Source: Clostridia bacterium (GTDB lineage: Bacteria; CBDUZB01; JAGLHV01). Taken from it: a stretch of 19,886 nucleotides of DNA. Below are positions 8,109 to 16,850 of this stretch, piece by piece. The notes under the pieces were generated by a model. The model saw only the letters and a program-made list of their open reading frames with translations, was not told the origin of the DNA and did not search any database. Each line of letters starts with the position of its first letter. Position 1 is the first letter of the stretch. The translations under genes and the position numbers were made by a program. The DNA lies in NCBI GenBank assembly GCA_030595925.1, contig JAUVLC010000043.1, positions 1 through 19,886 of the forward strand. Direction: 5' to 3'.

Positions 8109-8125
8109 AAGGAGGGATGGAAATG
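8109..8125 (+). promoter_or_regulatory. Ribosome binding site that sets the accD start
   Basis: AAGGAGGG at 8109-8116 directly abuts an ATG at 8117 but is spaced 6 nt from the ATG at 8123. The second ATG is therefore the likely start. The frame stays open upstream to 7952 only because it runs through repeat DNA. Confidence 0.7.
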
Positions 8126-8947
8126 GCTGTAGAACGTCCGAAAGGAAAAAAAAGTGTTCCTGAGGGAGTATGGACGGAATGTAAGAAATGCGGACAGACG
8201 GTATATAACAAAGAGTTAGAAAAAAATTTTAAGATTTGTCCGACATGCGGATATTATTTTAGGTTATCTGCACAGGAAAGGGTTAATTTTCTTTTGGATG
8301 AAGGGAGTTTTAAGGAATCCGATATTGATATGAAATCCAATGATCCTCTTTCTTTTCATGATACCCGCAAATATGTTGAACGGCTTGAGGATGCAAGAAA
8401 AAAAACGAATCTTTTTGATGCTATTATTACGGGAGAAGGAACAATCGGGAAACATAGTGTGAGCATGGGGGTAATGGATTTTAGATTTATGGGTGGGAGC
8501 ATGGGTTCTGTGGTGGGAGAGAAAATTACCCGGGCAATAGAAAAGGCAATAGAAAAAAAAACGGTAGTAATTATTGTTTCCACTTCCGGGGGGGCAAGAA
8601 TGCAAGAAGGAATGTTTTCCCTGATGCAGATGGCTAAAACAAGTGCTGCTCTATCGAGATTAAGTAATATGAAATTACCTTTTATTTCTATATTGACGGA
8701 TCCTACTACTGCAGGTGTAAGTGCGAGTTTTGCTATGTTAGGAGATGTTATAATTTCCGAGCCTAAAGCTTTGATTGGGTTTGCCGGGCCGCGTGTAATT
8801 GAACAAACGATAGGACAAAAATTACCTGAAGGATTTCAAAGTGCGGAATTTCTTTTAGAACACGGGATAGTAGATTTAATAGTAGAAAGAAAAGAATTAA
8901 AAAGTACACTAATTAAATTTTTAAATTTTTTCAAGAATAAAGTTTAA
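8123..8947 (+). CDS. accD: Acetyl-CoA carboxylase carboxyltransferase subunit beta
   Basis: AccD, 274 aa from this start, is the zinc-ribbon-bearing half of the carboxyltransferase. With AccA it moves carboxyl from biotin to acetyl-CoA, giving malonyl-CoA for fatty-acid synthesis. The N-terminal zinc ribbon has Cys20, Cys23, Cys39 and Cys42. The crotonase-like core carries [13 protein letters not shown] (122-134), SGGARMQEG (155-163), [13 protein letters not shown] and [12 protein letters not shown] (219-230). The open frame extends to 7952, but those 57 extra residues are encoded by repeats and include the translated hairpins, so they are excluded. No accA is in the window. trpA-accD-folC order is known from many diderm bacteria, which supports a conserved neighbourhood despite the repeat-filled gap. 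Confidence 0.96.
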   Translation: MAVERPKGKKSVPEGVWTECKKCGQTVYNKELEKNFKICPTCGYYFRLSAQERVNFLLDEGSFKESDIDMKSNDPLSFHDTRKYVERLEDARKKTNLFDAIITGEGTIGKHSVSMGVMDFRFMGGSMGSVVGEKITRAIEKAIEKKTVVIIVSTSGGARMQEGMFSLMQMAKTSAALSRLSNMKLPFISILTDPTTAGVSASFAMLGDVIISEPKALIGFAGPRVIEQTIGQKLPEGFQSAEFLLEHGIVDLIVERKELKSTLIKFLNFFKNKV

Positions 8948-9012
8948 TCTTGATTTTTGTTTGTCCGAAGATGATAAAATTTGATATTTATGCAATATAT
9001 TTGCGGTAAAAT

Positions 9013-10431
9013 ATGACCTACAAAGAAGCATTGAATTATTTATTTCCTTTAAAAAGTGAAAAGATAAAGTTTGGGCTTGAGTCCGTAAGAAAAGTTTTGG
9101 GGGAATTAGGAAATCCTCAAAATTTTCTTTCGGTTATTCATGTTGCCGGTACTAATGGAAAAGGGTCTGTTTCTTCTTTCGTTTATTCTATTTTGAAAGA
9201 AGCCGGATATAAGGTAGGAGTTTATACTTCGCCTCATTTGGTTGATTTAAGGGAAAGAATTCAAATAAATGAGAAATGGATTAGTAAAAGAGATGTTGTC
9301 TGTTTAATCAAAAAAATTGATGTGATATGTAAGTGTTTATCAGTAAAGTTGAGTTATTTTGAAGTTCTTACAGTCGTGGCATTTTGTTATTTTTTCCGGG
9401 AGAAAGTAGATTTTGCGATACTGGAAGTAGGAATGGGCGGCAGATTGGATGCTACTAATGTATTGATGAAGCCGTTAGTTTCGATAATTACTAATATTGA
9501 ATATGAACACAAAGATTATCTTGGAGATACTTTAAGTAAAATTGCCGGAGAAAAAGCGGGAATTATAAAGGAGAATGGTTTTGTAATTACCGGGGTAAAA
9601 CATAAAAGTTCTTTTGCCCGGATCCGGAAAATTTGTAAAACGAAAAAAGCAAAATTGTTTTGTTTAAACAATGATTTTTTATCGGTTAGGGGGAAAGAGA
9701 AGGTTTGTTTGGTTAAAACAAACTTTGATTATCAGCAGTTTGATTATCAAGGGATTTTTAATAATTATAAAAAAATAAAAATAAAGCTTTTAGGAAAACA
9801 TCAGATAGAAAATGCTCTTTTATCTTTAGCCTGTATGGAGCTTTTGCAGCGTTTTCACGGGGTTCGAATAAATAAAAAGCAGATTTACAAGGGTTTGTAT
9901 CAAGGGTTTTGGCCGGGCAGGTTGGAGTTATTAGAAGTTCCTTTTTCATTAAAATATAAAGTAAGGGTTTTATTGGATGGGGCTCATAATCCGTCGGCAT
10001 TTTGTGCTTTGCGGAATGCCCTTAAAGAAAATAATATAATTTATGATAAACTTTTTGTTTTGTTGGGAGTACTGAAAGATAAGGAAATAGAAAAAATGTT
10101 AAAGATTTTATCTCCTTTGGCGGATAAACTTATAATTACTAAACCATTTACAGAGAGAGCTCTTGACCCGAAAATGATTTATTCTTATGCATCCAAATTT
10201 TTGCCTGAGGAAAAAATTATAACAGGGGGAGAGATTAAAAATGATATAAACGGTATTTTTAAAGAAATTTTTTTGTCTTATAAATGTGATAATCCAAAAA
10301 AAAATAAGTTTAGTAAGATAGAAAAAGAAGTTTTAATTTTAGTAACAGGGTCTTTGTATTTGGTAGGGGAAATAAAAAAGATGTTAATATCGAATAAAGA
10401 AAGAAGGGGGATAAAGCAATGGCTGGCGTAA
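9013..10431 (+). CDS. folC: Bifunctional folylpolyglutamate synthase/dihydrofolate synthase
   Basis: A Mur-ligase-family enzyme of 472 aa that adds glutamate to dihydropteroate or folates using ATP. The P-loop is AGTNGKGS (45-52). [14 protein letters not shown] (73-86), [13 protein letters not shown] (138-150), [13 protein letters not shown] and the GEKAGIIK lysine region (179-186) follow. [20 protein letters not shown] and the C-terminal-domain DGAHNPSAF (322-330) complete the pattern. It is somewhat longer than the usual 420-440 aa. The extra residues sit mainly in a lysine-rich, low-complexity stretch around 205-258 and at the C-terminus. Whether it has both activities cannot be read from sequence. 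The Shine-Dalgarno is weak. Its end overlaps the next gene by 13 nt. Confidence 0.93.
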   Translation: MTYKEALNYLFPLKSEKIKFGLESVRKVLGELGNPQNFLSVIHVAGTNGKGSVSSFVYSILKEAGYKVGVYTSPHLVDLRERIQINEKWISKRDVVCLIKKIDVICKCLSVKLSYFEVLTVVAFCYFFREKVDFAILEVGMGGRLDATNVLMKPLVSIITNIEYEHKDYLGDTLSKIAGEKAGIIKENGFVITGVKHKSSFARIRKICKTKKAKLFCLNNDFLSVRGKEKVCLVKTNFDYQQFDYQGIFNNYKKIKIKLLGKHQIENALLSLACMELLQRFHGVRINKKQIYKGLYQGFWPGRLELLEVPFSLKYKVRVLLDGAHNPSAFCALRNALKENNIIYDKLFVLLGVLKDKEIEKMLKILSPLADKLIITKPFTERALDPKMIYSYASKFLPEEKIITGGEIKNDINGIFKEIFLSYKCDNPKKNKFSKIEKEVLILVTGSLYLVGEIKKMLISNKERRGIKQWLA

Positions 10432-11603
10432 TCTTTAAAGATGTAACTAAAATTTATCCAAGAAAAAGTGTAAAAAACAAAAAGGGTGTAAGCGAGGTTA
10501 AAAAAGATGTTGTTGGGTGCAGGTCTATCAATTTGGAAGTTGAGGATAAAGAATTTTGTGTGCTGGTAGGTCCGTCGGGATGTGGGAAATCTACTACTTT
10601 ACGGATGGTGGCGGGATTGGAAGAAATTACCAGTGGGCAAATTTATATAGGAGATAGATTAATTAATGATGTTCCGCCGAAGGACAGGGATATTGCTATG
10701 GTATTTCAAAATTATGCTCTCTATCCCCACATGAATGTTTATGAAAACATGTCTTTTGCTTTAAGATTAAAAAAGATTCCCAGAAAAGAAATAGAACAAA
10801 GAGTGGAAGAAGCCTCAAAGATTTTAGGGATTTTTAACTTGTTAGATAGAAAACCCGCAGCTCTTTCGGGGGGGGAAAAACAGAGGGTGGCGGTAGGAAG
10901 AGCCATTGTCAGAAAACCAAAAGTATTTCTTTTTGATGAACCATTATCTAATTTAGATGCAAAACTCAGAATGGAAATGAGGGCGGAATTGGTTAAATTA
11001 CATAATGCCTTACAAACCACAATGATTTATGTTACTCATGACCAGGTAGAGGCAATGACTATGGGGGACAAAATTGTGGTAATGAAAAAAGGTTTAATTC
11101 AACAGGTAGATATTCCTATGGTTTTATACAAAGAACCGGAAAATAAGTTTGTAGCAGGATTTATTGGTAGTCCTCCCATGAACTTTATGGAATGTAAGGT
11201 TCTAAAAGAGAAAAAAGGAATTTATTTGGATGAAGGCACCTTTAAAGTAAAAATAACGGAAAAAATGGAAGAAGATATTCGTCCTTATTTGAATAAAAAA
11301 GTGATTTTGGGTGTAAGGGCAGAGGATATTTATGATAAACTTTATGCCATGGATGCAACGGAAGAGAATACCATAATTGCCACTGTGGAGTTGATAGAGC
11401 CATTGGGAGCGGAAATTTATCTGCATATGCGTGCCGGTCAGGGAAAGGATCTTTTTGTTAGCAGGGTAGATTCCAAGAATAAAGCTAAGGTGGGCCAAAA
11501 AATTGAGTTAGTATTTGATATGAAAAAAATTCATATTTTTGATAGGGATAAGATAAATAATCTTAATGATATGGACTCAGAAAAAGCCGTAAAGGTAATA
11601 TAG
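10419..11603 (+). CDS. ABC transporter ATP-binding protein, MalK/UgpC/MsmX family
   Basis: A 394-aa CUT1-type sugar-importer ATPase. Walker A is [10 protein letters not shown] (51-60), the Q-loop [13 protein letters not shown] (95-107), the signature LSGGEKQR (149-156), Walker B VFLFDEP (169-175) and the H-loop His207 in [12 protein letters not shown]-terminal OB/TOBE regulatory region covers roughly 235-380. The signature has Glu in place of the common Gln after GG. Residues 15-34 form a lysine-rich insert ([18 protein letters not shown]) where the family normally has a short turn before the A-loop strand. No permease or binding-protein gene is adjacent. It may therefore be a shared ATPase serving several importers, as MsmX does; that is inference. 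It overlaps folC by 13 nt and so is probably cotranscribed with it. Confidence 0.93.
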   Translation: MAGVIFKDVTKIYPRKSVKNKKGVSEVKKDVVGCRSINLEVEDKEFCVLVGPSGCGKSTTLRMVAGLEEITSGQIYIGDRLINDVPPKDRDIAMVFQNYALYPHMNVYENMSFALRLKKIPRKEIEQRVEEASKILGIFNLLDRKPAALSGGEKQRVAVGRAIVRKPKVFLFDEPLSNLDAKLRMEMRAELVKLHNALQTTMIYVTHDQVEAMTMGDKIVVMKKGLIQQVDIPMVLYKEPENKFVAGFIGSPPMNFMECKVLKEKKGIYLDEGTFKVKITEKMEEDIRPYLNKKVILGVRAEDIYDKLYAMDATEENTIIATVELIEPLGAEIYLHMRAGQGKDLFVSRVDSKNKAKVGQKIELVFDMKKIHIFDRDKINNLNDMDSEKAVKVI

Positions 11604-11608
11604 GAAAG

Positions 11609-11632
11609 AAAAAAAATAAATTAATTTTTTTT
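11609..11632 (+). terminator. Possible weak A/T-only terminator-like hairpin
   Basis: Eight A (11609-11616) and eight T (11625-11632) flank TAAATTAA, 5 bp after the ABC ATPase stop codon. The stem could form and ends in a U-tract, but it contains no G-C pair. Termination strength is doubtful. Confidence 0.25.
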
Positions 11633-11664
11633 AGCGGACAAGGGAGAGGATAGTGTCAAAAATT

Positions 11665-11670
11665 AAATGA
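11665..11670 (+). other. Group II intron IBS1 in the 5' exon
   Basis: AAATGA lies immediately before the intron 5' boundary and is perfectly complementary to TCATTT at 11899-11904 (EBS1). A preceding T could extend the pairing by one G-U pair. Confidence 0.8.
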
Positions 11671-11996
11671 GTGCGCCGAGAAAAGCGTATTAGTTCTTGT
11701 TGGTGACCTGTCCGGCTGAGAGAATACATACAGGCAGGAAGTCCAACTCGGGCAAAGGTTAGTCGCCAGCCCGACACTGAATTTCACATTTAGGGAGGCA
11801 ACGAACTGAATGAAGCTGAAAAGAGGGAAGTATAGAGCTGTAGCGAAAGCGAACAGATTGAGCCCCGAAATATTTATGATGTCGGTAGCCGATACCGTTC
11901 ATTTGGGAGCAGGCAGTAGTCCTATAACCGTAATAGGCGAGGGTATAGGAATCCGACGGGGTCTGAGATGACAGCGAGATACAATAAGGAGCTGAT
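11671..11996 (+). ncRNA. Group II intron ribozyme, 5' part (domains I-III)
   Basis: This is the non-coding intron segment before the maturase start, about 326 nt. It carries the 5' splice site, the G/C-rich paired segments expected of domain I, and EBS1. Individual helices were not folded here. Confidence 0.75.
11899..11904 (+). other. Group II intron EBS1
   Basis: TCATTT, about 229 nt into the intron, is the perfect complement of the last six 5'-exon bases. Both position and pairing fit the exon-binding site. EBS2 was not assigned; AATTT at 11780-11784 could pair with AAATT at 11660-11664, but that is tentative. Confidence 0.75.
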
Positions 11997-13511
11997 ATGA
12001 ACTCGGGAGAGCCAATGTATTCCCATAAAGAATGTGGTATCAAGCCTATAGACGGTAAGACACAGCAAGGTATTATACATTGGCAGTCGGACTATTCCAT
12101 AGTATCAGAGAAGTCCCGTAATGGGGATGGAGAGAAGGGAATAGCAGTAATGCGGCGAGAGGAAAGGGACACATCTGCCAGACACAGAACTGGACAACAG
12201 ATGACAACAAAACTTACCTCTCTAATCTTACGAGCAAAGAGAGAATCCAAATGTAAATTTGTGTCGCTGACACATTTACTCACAGAGGATTTTCTCAAAG
12301 GATGTTTTAGGGAGCTGAAAAGGGATAAGGCTTCAGGAATAGACGGAGTGAATGTTAAGGAGTATGAAGTCAATTTAGAGGAGAAAGTTAAGGATTTAGT
12401 GGTGAGACTAAAAGCAAAGAAGTATAAGCCACAACCGGTCAGACGGGTTTATATACCGAAAAGTGACGGTAGTAAACGGGGACTGGGAATTCCCGCGGTT
12501 GAAGATAAAATAGTGCAGAAGGGAATAAAGAAAATTCTTGAGCCAATCTTTGAAGTTGACTTTATGGATGTGTCTTTTGGGTTTCGTCCCAATAAGAGTT
12601 GTCATGATGCGTTAGAGGTGCTAAATACGGCAGTAATGGGCAGAACGGTTAACTATGTGGTGGATATGGACATAGAAAAGTTCTTTGACAATATAAACCA
12701 CAAGTGGCTAATGAGATGTTTGAAGCAAAGGATTAAAGATACAAGTTTATTGAGGTTGATTGTTCGTTTCTTAAAAGCGGGCGTAATGGAAAAAGATAAA
12801 TTAGTTCAGACGAATAAAGGAACACCGCAAGGTGGGATATTGAGTCCACTACTGGCAAATATTTATCTACATTACATTTTAGACCTGTGGTGGGAGAAGA
12901 AAATAAAGAAACAATTAAAAGGATTTGTTCAGCTTGTCCGCTATGCTGATGATTTCATTGTCTGTTTTCAATATGGCAGAGAAACAACAGCATTTGTTGA
13001 AAGTTTGAAGCAAAGGCTTGATAAGTTTGGTCTGAAAATTGCAAAAAGCAAATCAAGAGTAATTGAGTTTGGTCGTTTTGTTTGGCAGAAAGCACAACGG
13101 GAAAACAGGAAAGTGGCAACATTTGACTTTCTGGGGTTTACACATTATTGTAATAAGAGCAGAGAAGGAAAGTTCAAGTTAGGACGAAAGACGGCACGGA
13201 CAAGATTTCGGAAAAAGATAAAGGAAATTAACAAATGGTTAAAGAATGTCCGCAATCTTGTGGGGCTGAAAGAGTGGTGGAAAGTGTTAAAGCAGAAATT
13301 GCTTGGACACTATCGCTATTATGGGATAAGTGGTAACATACGAGCTATTAGTGAATTTAACATTCTGACGACAAGACTTGCGTATAAATGGATAAATAGG
13401 CGAAGTCAGAAGAAAAGTTTTAACTATAAGCAGTATTACCGCTTTATGAGATACAACCCGTTGCCAAAACCGAAAATATATCACTTGACGGCATATACTT
13501 TGTCCTCGTAA
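11997..13511 (+). CDS. ltrA: Group II intron reverse transcriptase/maturase (LtrA-type)
   Basis: The intron-encoded protein has 504 aa. It splices the intron RNA as maturase and reverse-transcribes it during mobility. The N-terminal about 90 residues are poorly conserved. RT motifs follow: KASGIDGV (111-118), RRVYIPKSDGSKRGLGIPAVEDK (149-171), GFRPNKSCHDAL (195-206), the first catalytic Asp in VVDMDIEKFFD (D225), GTPQGGILSPLLANIYLHY (275-293), and the polymerase YADD (316-319). The thumb/X domain runs to NPLPKPKIYHLT at the C-terminus. There is no HNH endonuclease domain after it, so the protein is En-minus; such introns usually prime from replication forks (inference). The frame is intact. 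The start is fixed by AAGGAG at 11986-11991, 5 nt before the ATG. Confidence 0.94.
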   Translation: MNSGEPMYSHKECGIKPIDGKTQQGIIHWQSDYSIVSEKSRNGDGEKGIAVMRREERDTSARHRTGQQMTTKLTSLILRAKRESKCKFVSLTHLLTEDFLKGCFRELKRDKASGIDGVNVKEYEVNLEEKVKDLVVRLKAKKYKPQPVRRVYIPKSDGSKRGLGIPAVEDKIVQKGIKKILEPIFEVDFMDVSFGFRPNKSCHDALEVLNTAVMGRTVNYVVDMDIEKFFDNINHKWLMRCLKQRIKDTSLLRLIVRFLKAGVMEKDKLVQTNKGTPQGGILSPLLANIYLHYILDLWWEKKIKKQLKGFVQLVRYADDFIVCFQYGRETTAFVESLKQRLDKFGLKIAKSKSRVIEFGRFVWQKAQRENRKVATFDFLGFTHYCNKSREGKFKLGRKTARTRFRKKIKEINKWLKNVRNLVGLKEWWKVLKQKLLGHYRYYGISGNIRAISEFNILTTRLAYKWINRRSQKKSFNYKQYYRFMRYNPLPKPKIYHLTAYTLSS

Positions 13512-13529
13512 AAGGATAGTGTTACTGAA

Positions 13530-13562
13530 GAGCCGTGTGTGGGAAATCCACAAGCACGGTTC
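13530..13562 (+). ncRNA. Group II intron domain V
   Basis: GAGCCGTG at 13530-13537 pairs with CACGGTTC at 13555-13562. A two-nt AG bulge follows on the 3' side, then TGTGG pairs with CCACA around a GAAA-containing loop. The AGC catalytic triad (13531-13533) is present. This is the most conserved part of the ribozyme and supports the intron call independently of the ORF. Confidence 0.9.
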
Positions 13563-13565
13563 TGT

Positions 13566-13612
13566 GAGGGGCATTAAATAACTGAGGAGGTTATAAAAGA
13601 TGTCTACTCGAC
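13566..13612 (+). ncRNA. Group II intron domain VI with branch-point A13606
   Basis: GAG (13566-13568) pairs with CTC (13607-13609), and GGGCAT (13569-13574) pairs with ATGTCT (13600-13605) using G-U pairs. The unpaired A13606 sits between the two helices, 7 nt from the intron 3' end. A distal ATAAC/GTTAT helix caps the domain. Confidence 0.85.
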
Positions 13613-13693
13613 AAAAAAAACTCAGAAAAGTATTATAAGTAAAAGAGATTTTTTTCATGAGATGGGAAGAATAATGGTAGTTATGGGAATCTG

Positions 13694-13762
13694 GTAACCG
13701 CAGGCTTTAGCCTGCGTAGAGAGAAGAAACACAGAAAAACGCAGGCTAAAGCCTGCGATTAC
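13694..13762. repeat. REP-like inverted doublet 2 (REPIN-type)
   Basis: Unit C on the + strand is GTAAC then CGCAGGCT-TT-AGCCTGCG (13694-13716). Unit D on the - strand is GTAAT then the identical palindrome (13762 back to 13740). The two units form a 25-bp inverted repeat (13693-13717 and 13739-13763) with one mismatch, separated by about 21 bp. It lies between the intron 3' exon and the ROK kinase gene. The rest of 13613-13815 shows no gene. Confidence 0.85.
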
Positions 13763-13815
13763 CAAAAAATAAAATACTTTTAATGTTAATAGAGAGAGAG
13801 AAGAAAGGGAAAAAG

Positions 13816-14763
13816 ATGAAAAAAAAGTATACTGTTGGCGTGGATTTGGGGGGTACCAATATTGAAGTTGCGTTGGTTGATAATAAAGGAAATATTATAA
13901 GTAAAATAAAAGTTCCAACCCGTGTGCAGGAAGGATCTGATGAAATAATTAATCGGGTAATTATATTAATTAAGAAAATCATGCAAAATGTTTCTCCGAA
14001 CAAATTAAACGGTATAGGAATTGGAGCTGCGGGTGAAATTGATCATCGAAGGGGGAGGATTTGGTTTTCACCTAATTTGTTCTGGGAGAATATTCCTCTG
14101 GTTGCTAAAATAAAGAAAGAAATTAATTTACCCATAATTTTAGAAAATGATGCTAATGCTGCAGCCTGGTATATGCATCAATTAGGGCCGGCTAAAGGGG
14201 TGGATAACTTAATCTGTGTAACTTTAGGTACGGGTGTGGGCGGAGGCATTATACTTAATAAAAAGATTTATCATGGCTGGAAAGGAAAAGCGGGAGAATT
14301 AGGCCATATGACTTTGTTTCCTAAGGGATTGAAATGCAATTGTGGTAATTATGGCTGTCTGGAAAGATATGTGGGGGCGCCATATATTGTAGAGAGAGCA
14401 ATAAAGAAAATAAAAAAAGGAGAAAAGACCAGTATTCGGGACAAAGTATCCGGGGACTGGTCTAAAATAACCCCTTATCTTTTGGAAAAAGAGGCAAGGA
14501 AGGGAGATAAGCTGTCTAAAGAAATTTGGGTGGAAACAGGGGAATATTTAGGGATTGTTTTAGCCAGCGTAATTAATCTTCTGGACTTAGAGATGATTGT
14601 AATTTGCGGTGGAGTTTCTAAAGCAGGAGAAGTCTTATTTGCTTCATTGAAAGATACTTTAAAGAAAAGAATTTTTGGTAAATCACCCGGAATGGTAAAA
14701 TTGGTTTATAGCAAATTGAAAGAAGATGCCGGAGTAATCGGGGCCTCACTGCTTTGTTCTTGA
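13816..14763 (+). CDS. ROK-family sugar kinase (probable glucokinase)
   Basis: A 315-aa cytoplasmic kinase of the ROK family. The N-terminal phosphate-binding loop is VDLGGTNIEVALVD (9-22) and the catalytic Asp112 lies in LENDANAAAW. LGTGVGGGII (137-146) is followed by Glu161 and His164 in GELGHM. The zinc motif is Cys174, Cys176 and Cys181 in CNCGNYGCLE. ICGGVSKAG is the C-terminal adenosine-binding segment. Zinc-bearing ROK kinases include glucokinases, N-acetylmannosamine kinases and fructokinases; glucokinase is the commonest but specificity cannot be settled here. There is no N-terminal winged helix, so it is not a ROK repressor. The frame opens at 13783, but AAAGGGA at 13804-13810 and homology start at MKKKYTVGVDLG favour the ATG at 13816. 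Confidence 0.9.
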   Translation: MKKKYTVGVDLGGTNIEVALVDNKGNIISKIKVPTRVQEGSDEIINRVIILIKKIMQNVSPNKLNGIGIGAAGEIDHRRGRIWFSPNLFWENIPLVAKIKKEINLPIILENDANAAAWYMHQLGPAKGVDNLICVTLGTGVGGGIILNKKIYHGWKGKAGELGHMTLFPKGLKCNCGNYGCLERYVGAPYIVERAIKKIKKGEKTSIRDKVSGDWSKITPYLLEKEARKGDKLSKEIWVETGEYLGIVLASVINLLDLEMIVICGGVSKAGEVLFASLKDTLKKRIFGKSPGMVKLVYSKLKEDAGVIGASLLCS

Positions 14764-14806
14764 TAGGACTTTTTCAATTCAAAATATGGATTTAAGGAAA
14801 ATTTAA

Positions 14807-16849
14807 ATGAAAAGAAAAGAGTACATAGCCATTTTTTTAATGGCTATTTTTATTTTTATACCAGTAATAAACGGATATAGTGAAGAGAATGAGGCTATTC
14901 ATTTTCGTGCTGATTATGTGGAATATGATGAAGATTCAAAAGATGTTTATGCCAGAGGAAATATAACGATTAATTACGGTGATGTACAACTTAATTGTAA
15001 TGAAGCTATTTTTAATACCGAGGAAAAAAAAATACAGGCCAAAGGAAAAGTAATTTTAAAAGATATACAGGGGACATTTTTCGGAGAGGCGATGGAGTAC
15101 AATTTAGAGACCAAAGAAGGGCAAATTGATAATGCGAGATTTTCTACTCATCCCTGGTATTGTGGAGGGCCGAAAATAGAAAAAAAAGGTCCTGAAAAAA
15201 TCATAATCTACGGAGGGTTTTTTACCACTTGTGATTTAGACCCACCTCATTATTCTTTACACGGCAAGAAAATAATTATTTATCCTGAAAAGAAAATTGT
15301 TGCTTATAATGTGCTTTTTTATGTAGGAAAAGTGCCGATTTTATATTTACCTTTTTATATTCAGCCATTAAAAAAACGAAAATATAAATTAGATATGCGT
15401 ATCGGTTCTAATACTGAACAAGGGACCTTTGTTAAAACTAAATTTGGTTATCCTTTAAGTTTATACACTTACGGAAAAATATATTTAGACTGGATGAGTG
15501 AAAAAGGTGTTGGGGTTGGCCTGGAATTTGATTATGATGTACCTGAAGTAATAAAAGGTTCATTTTATGTTTATTATATTAAGGAAAAAGATACTCAAAC
15601 TGAAAGATGGAACAGTAGATTTTCCCACTGGCATAGAATTAATCAATTTTTAACCGGGACAGCTGATTTAAATTTTATGAGTGATCGCTTATTTAATGAT
15701 AAATATAAGTTTGCTAACAGTCCCAGCGAGATTGCATCCGATGAAGGAGAATTTTTTAATTATGGATATAACGAAGCAAGGGTAAATGAAGAGTTAAAAT
15801 CACATTTATCTTTAACCTTAAACAGAGATGTGTATCAATCTACAATTGCAATGAAGCGGAAAGACCATTGGGAAGATGATTCTTTTGAAAAAGAATATGT
15901 TTATTCTCCTGAATTTAGTTTGTCGGGGTTTCCCCGAAAATTGATTTCTATAAAAAATATTCCTTTTTATTGGAGAGGTTCTTTAAATGCCCGGAACTAT
16001 TATACTGCTGAAATGGGTCATTATTCGTTTTCTACCGATGGGAAGCTGGGTTTAACCGGTGGATTTCCTCTAAATAAATATATGAGGTTAACCCCTGAAA
16101 TAGATTTTCATCAATTTTTAGAAGATGAATGTCATCACAATCAGTATGATACCAGAACTAATTTAAGAATTCATCCTGTCTGGTGGCTGGATATGGATGT
16201 AATTTATGATTTGGAAGATACATTATACAAAAAAGACGGGTGTGCTCAAAATATAGAACCTTTGGATAAATTATCGAATAGGAATCTATTCAGATTTAAT
16301 TCTTATACTAATCTTATTGTTAGTTCAGGATATAATTTTAGAGGGATATTAGAGGGCAAAATGGATAATTTAATAGCTGAATTACAATTCAGCTCTCCTC
16401 AAAAAGAAAGTTACCTTAAAAAAGTTTATTTAAAAAATATTTATGACATAAATGAAGGAGAAAATTATTCTTTGCAGGGAGAGTTTTTATGGGAAAAGAA
16501 TGAGAGGTGGTATGTTAAGGGACGGTTTAATTATTTGTCTTATAATTTAAATGTGATAGATGTAACTACAGGGATAGGTTTTTGGTTGATTCCCAAAAAA
16601 TTAAAATTGGAGGGAAATTTACGATATGATTTTTGTTTTAGTGAACTAGATGCTTCAAAACCAATTGAAAATGAAATTATTATTTGGAAGGATTTACATT
16701 GTTGGGAGGCATGGGTTTCATGGAAAAAAAGAGCGTATGATGAAGAAATCTGGCTTATGTTAAATCTTAAAGTTTTTCCGAACCGAAAATTAGGCGTACA
16801 TCATAATGTTGAACAAAATGAGTGGGATTTCAGAACAAAAAGTTATTAA
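14807..16849 (+). CDS. lptD: LPS-assembly protein LptD (OstA/Imp-like outer-membrane protein)
   Basis: A 680-aa exported protein that would place lipopolysaccharide in the outer leaflet with LptE. Residues 1-24 form a signal peptide (MKRKE, then a hydrophobic run ending VINGYS). An OstA/LptA-like beta-jellyroll domain spans about 30-130 (RADYVEYDEDSKDVYARGN, IQAKGKVIL). Family hallmarks follow: FFTTCDLDPPHYSLHGK, VLFYVGKVPILYLPFY, and RIGSNTEQGTFVKTKFGY at the entrance to the barrel. The remaining about 450 residues are aromatic-rich alternating strands as in a beta-barrel, ending with AYDEEIWLMLNLKVFPNRK. It is shorter than proteobacterial LptD. AAGGA at 14794-14798 lies 8 nt before the ATG. 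It implies a diderm cell with LPS. No other lpt gene is adjacent. Confidence 0.88.
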   Translation: MKRKEYIAIFLMAIFIFIPVINGYSEENEAIHFRADYVEYDEDSKDVYARGNITINYGDVQLNCNEAIFNTEEKKIQAKGKVILKDIQGTFFGEAMEYNLETKEGQIDNARFSTHPWYCGGPKIEKKGPEKIIIYGGFFTTCDLDPPHYSLHGKKIIIYPEKKIVAYNVLFYVGKVPILYLPFYIQPLKKRKYKLDMRIGSNTEQGTFVKTKFGYPLSLYTYGKIYLDWMSEKGVGVGLEFDYDVPEVIKGSFYVYYIKEKDTQTERWNSRFSHWHRINQFLTGTADLNFMSDRLFNDKYKFANSPSEIASDEGEFFNYGYNEARVNEELKSHLSLTLNRDVYQSTIAMKRKDHWEDDSFEKEYVYSPEFSLSGFPRKLISIKNIPFYWRGSLNARNYYTAEMGHYSFSTDGKLGLTGGFPLNKYMRLTPEIDFHQFLEDECHHNQYDTRTNLRIHPVWWLDMDVIYDLEDTLYKKDGCAQNIEPLDKLSNRNLFRFNSYTNLIVSSGYNFRGILEGKMDNLIAELQFSSPQKESYLKKVYLKNIYDINEGENYSLQGEFLWEKNERWYVKGRFNYLSYNLNVIDVTTGIGFWLIPKKLKLEGNLRYDFCFSELDASKPIENEIIIWKDLHCWEAWVSWKKRAYDEEIWLMLNLKVFPNRKLGVHHNVEQNEWDFRTKSY

Positions 16850-16850
16850 A

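Larger units (their letters stand above)
11671..13612 (+). mobile_element. Complete group II intron with reverse transcriptase ORF
   Basis: A self-splicing retroelement of about 1942 nt. The 5' end is GTGCGCC, matching the GUGYG consensus. EBS1 (11899-11904) pairs with IBS1 (11665-11670) over 6 bp. The ORF 11997-13511 encodes the maturase. Domain V is at 13530-13562 and domain VI at 13566-13609. The bulged A13606 is 7 nt from the 3' end, which is CTACTCGAC. The first 3'-exon base is A13613. All essential parts appear intact, so the element may be active. It lies between the ABC ATPase and the ROK kinase genes and interrupts no recognisable gene. I did not assign a structural class. Confidence 0.93.

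Noticed and set aside
7952-8122. N-terminal extension of accD.
   Set aside because: The frame runs through REP-like and CTCCTCCC repeats. AAGGAGGG is correctly spaced only for the ATG at 8123, and AccD homology starts there.
13613-13640. Downstream exon of a gene interrupted by the group II intron.
   Set aside because: The ligated frame stops after nine codons and matches nothing recognisable. The insertion looks intergenic or in a repeat remnant.
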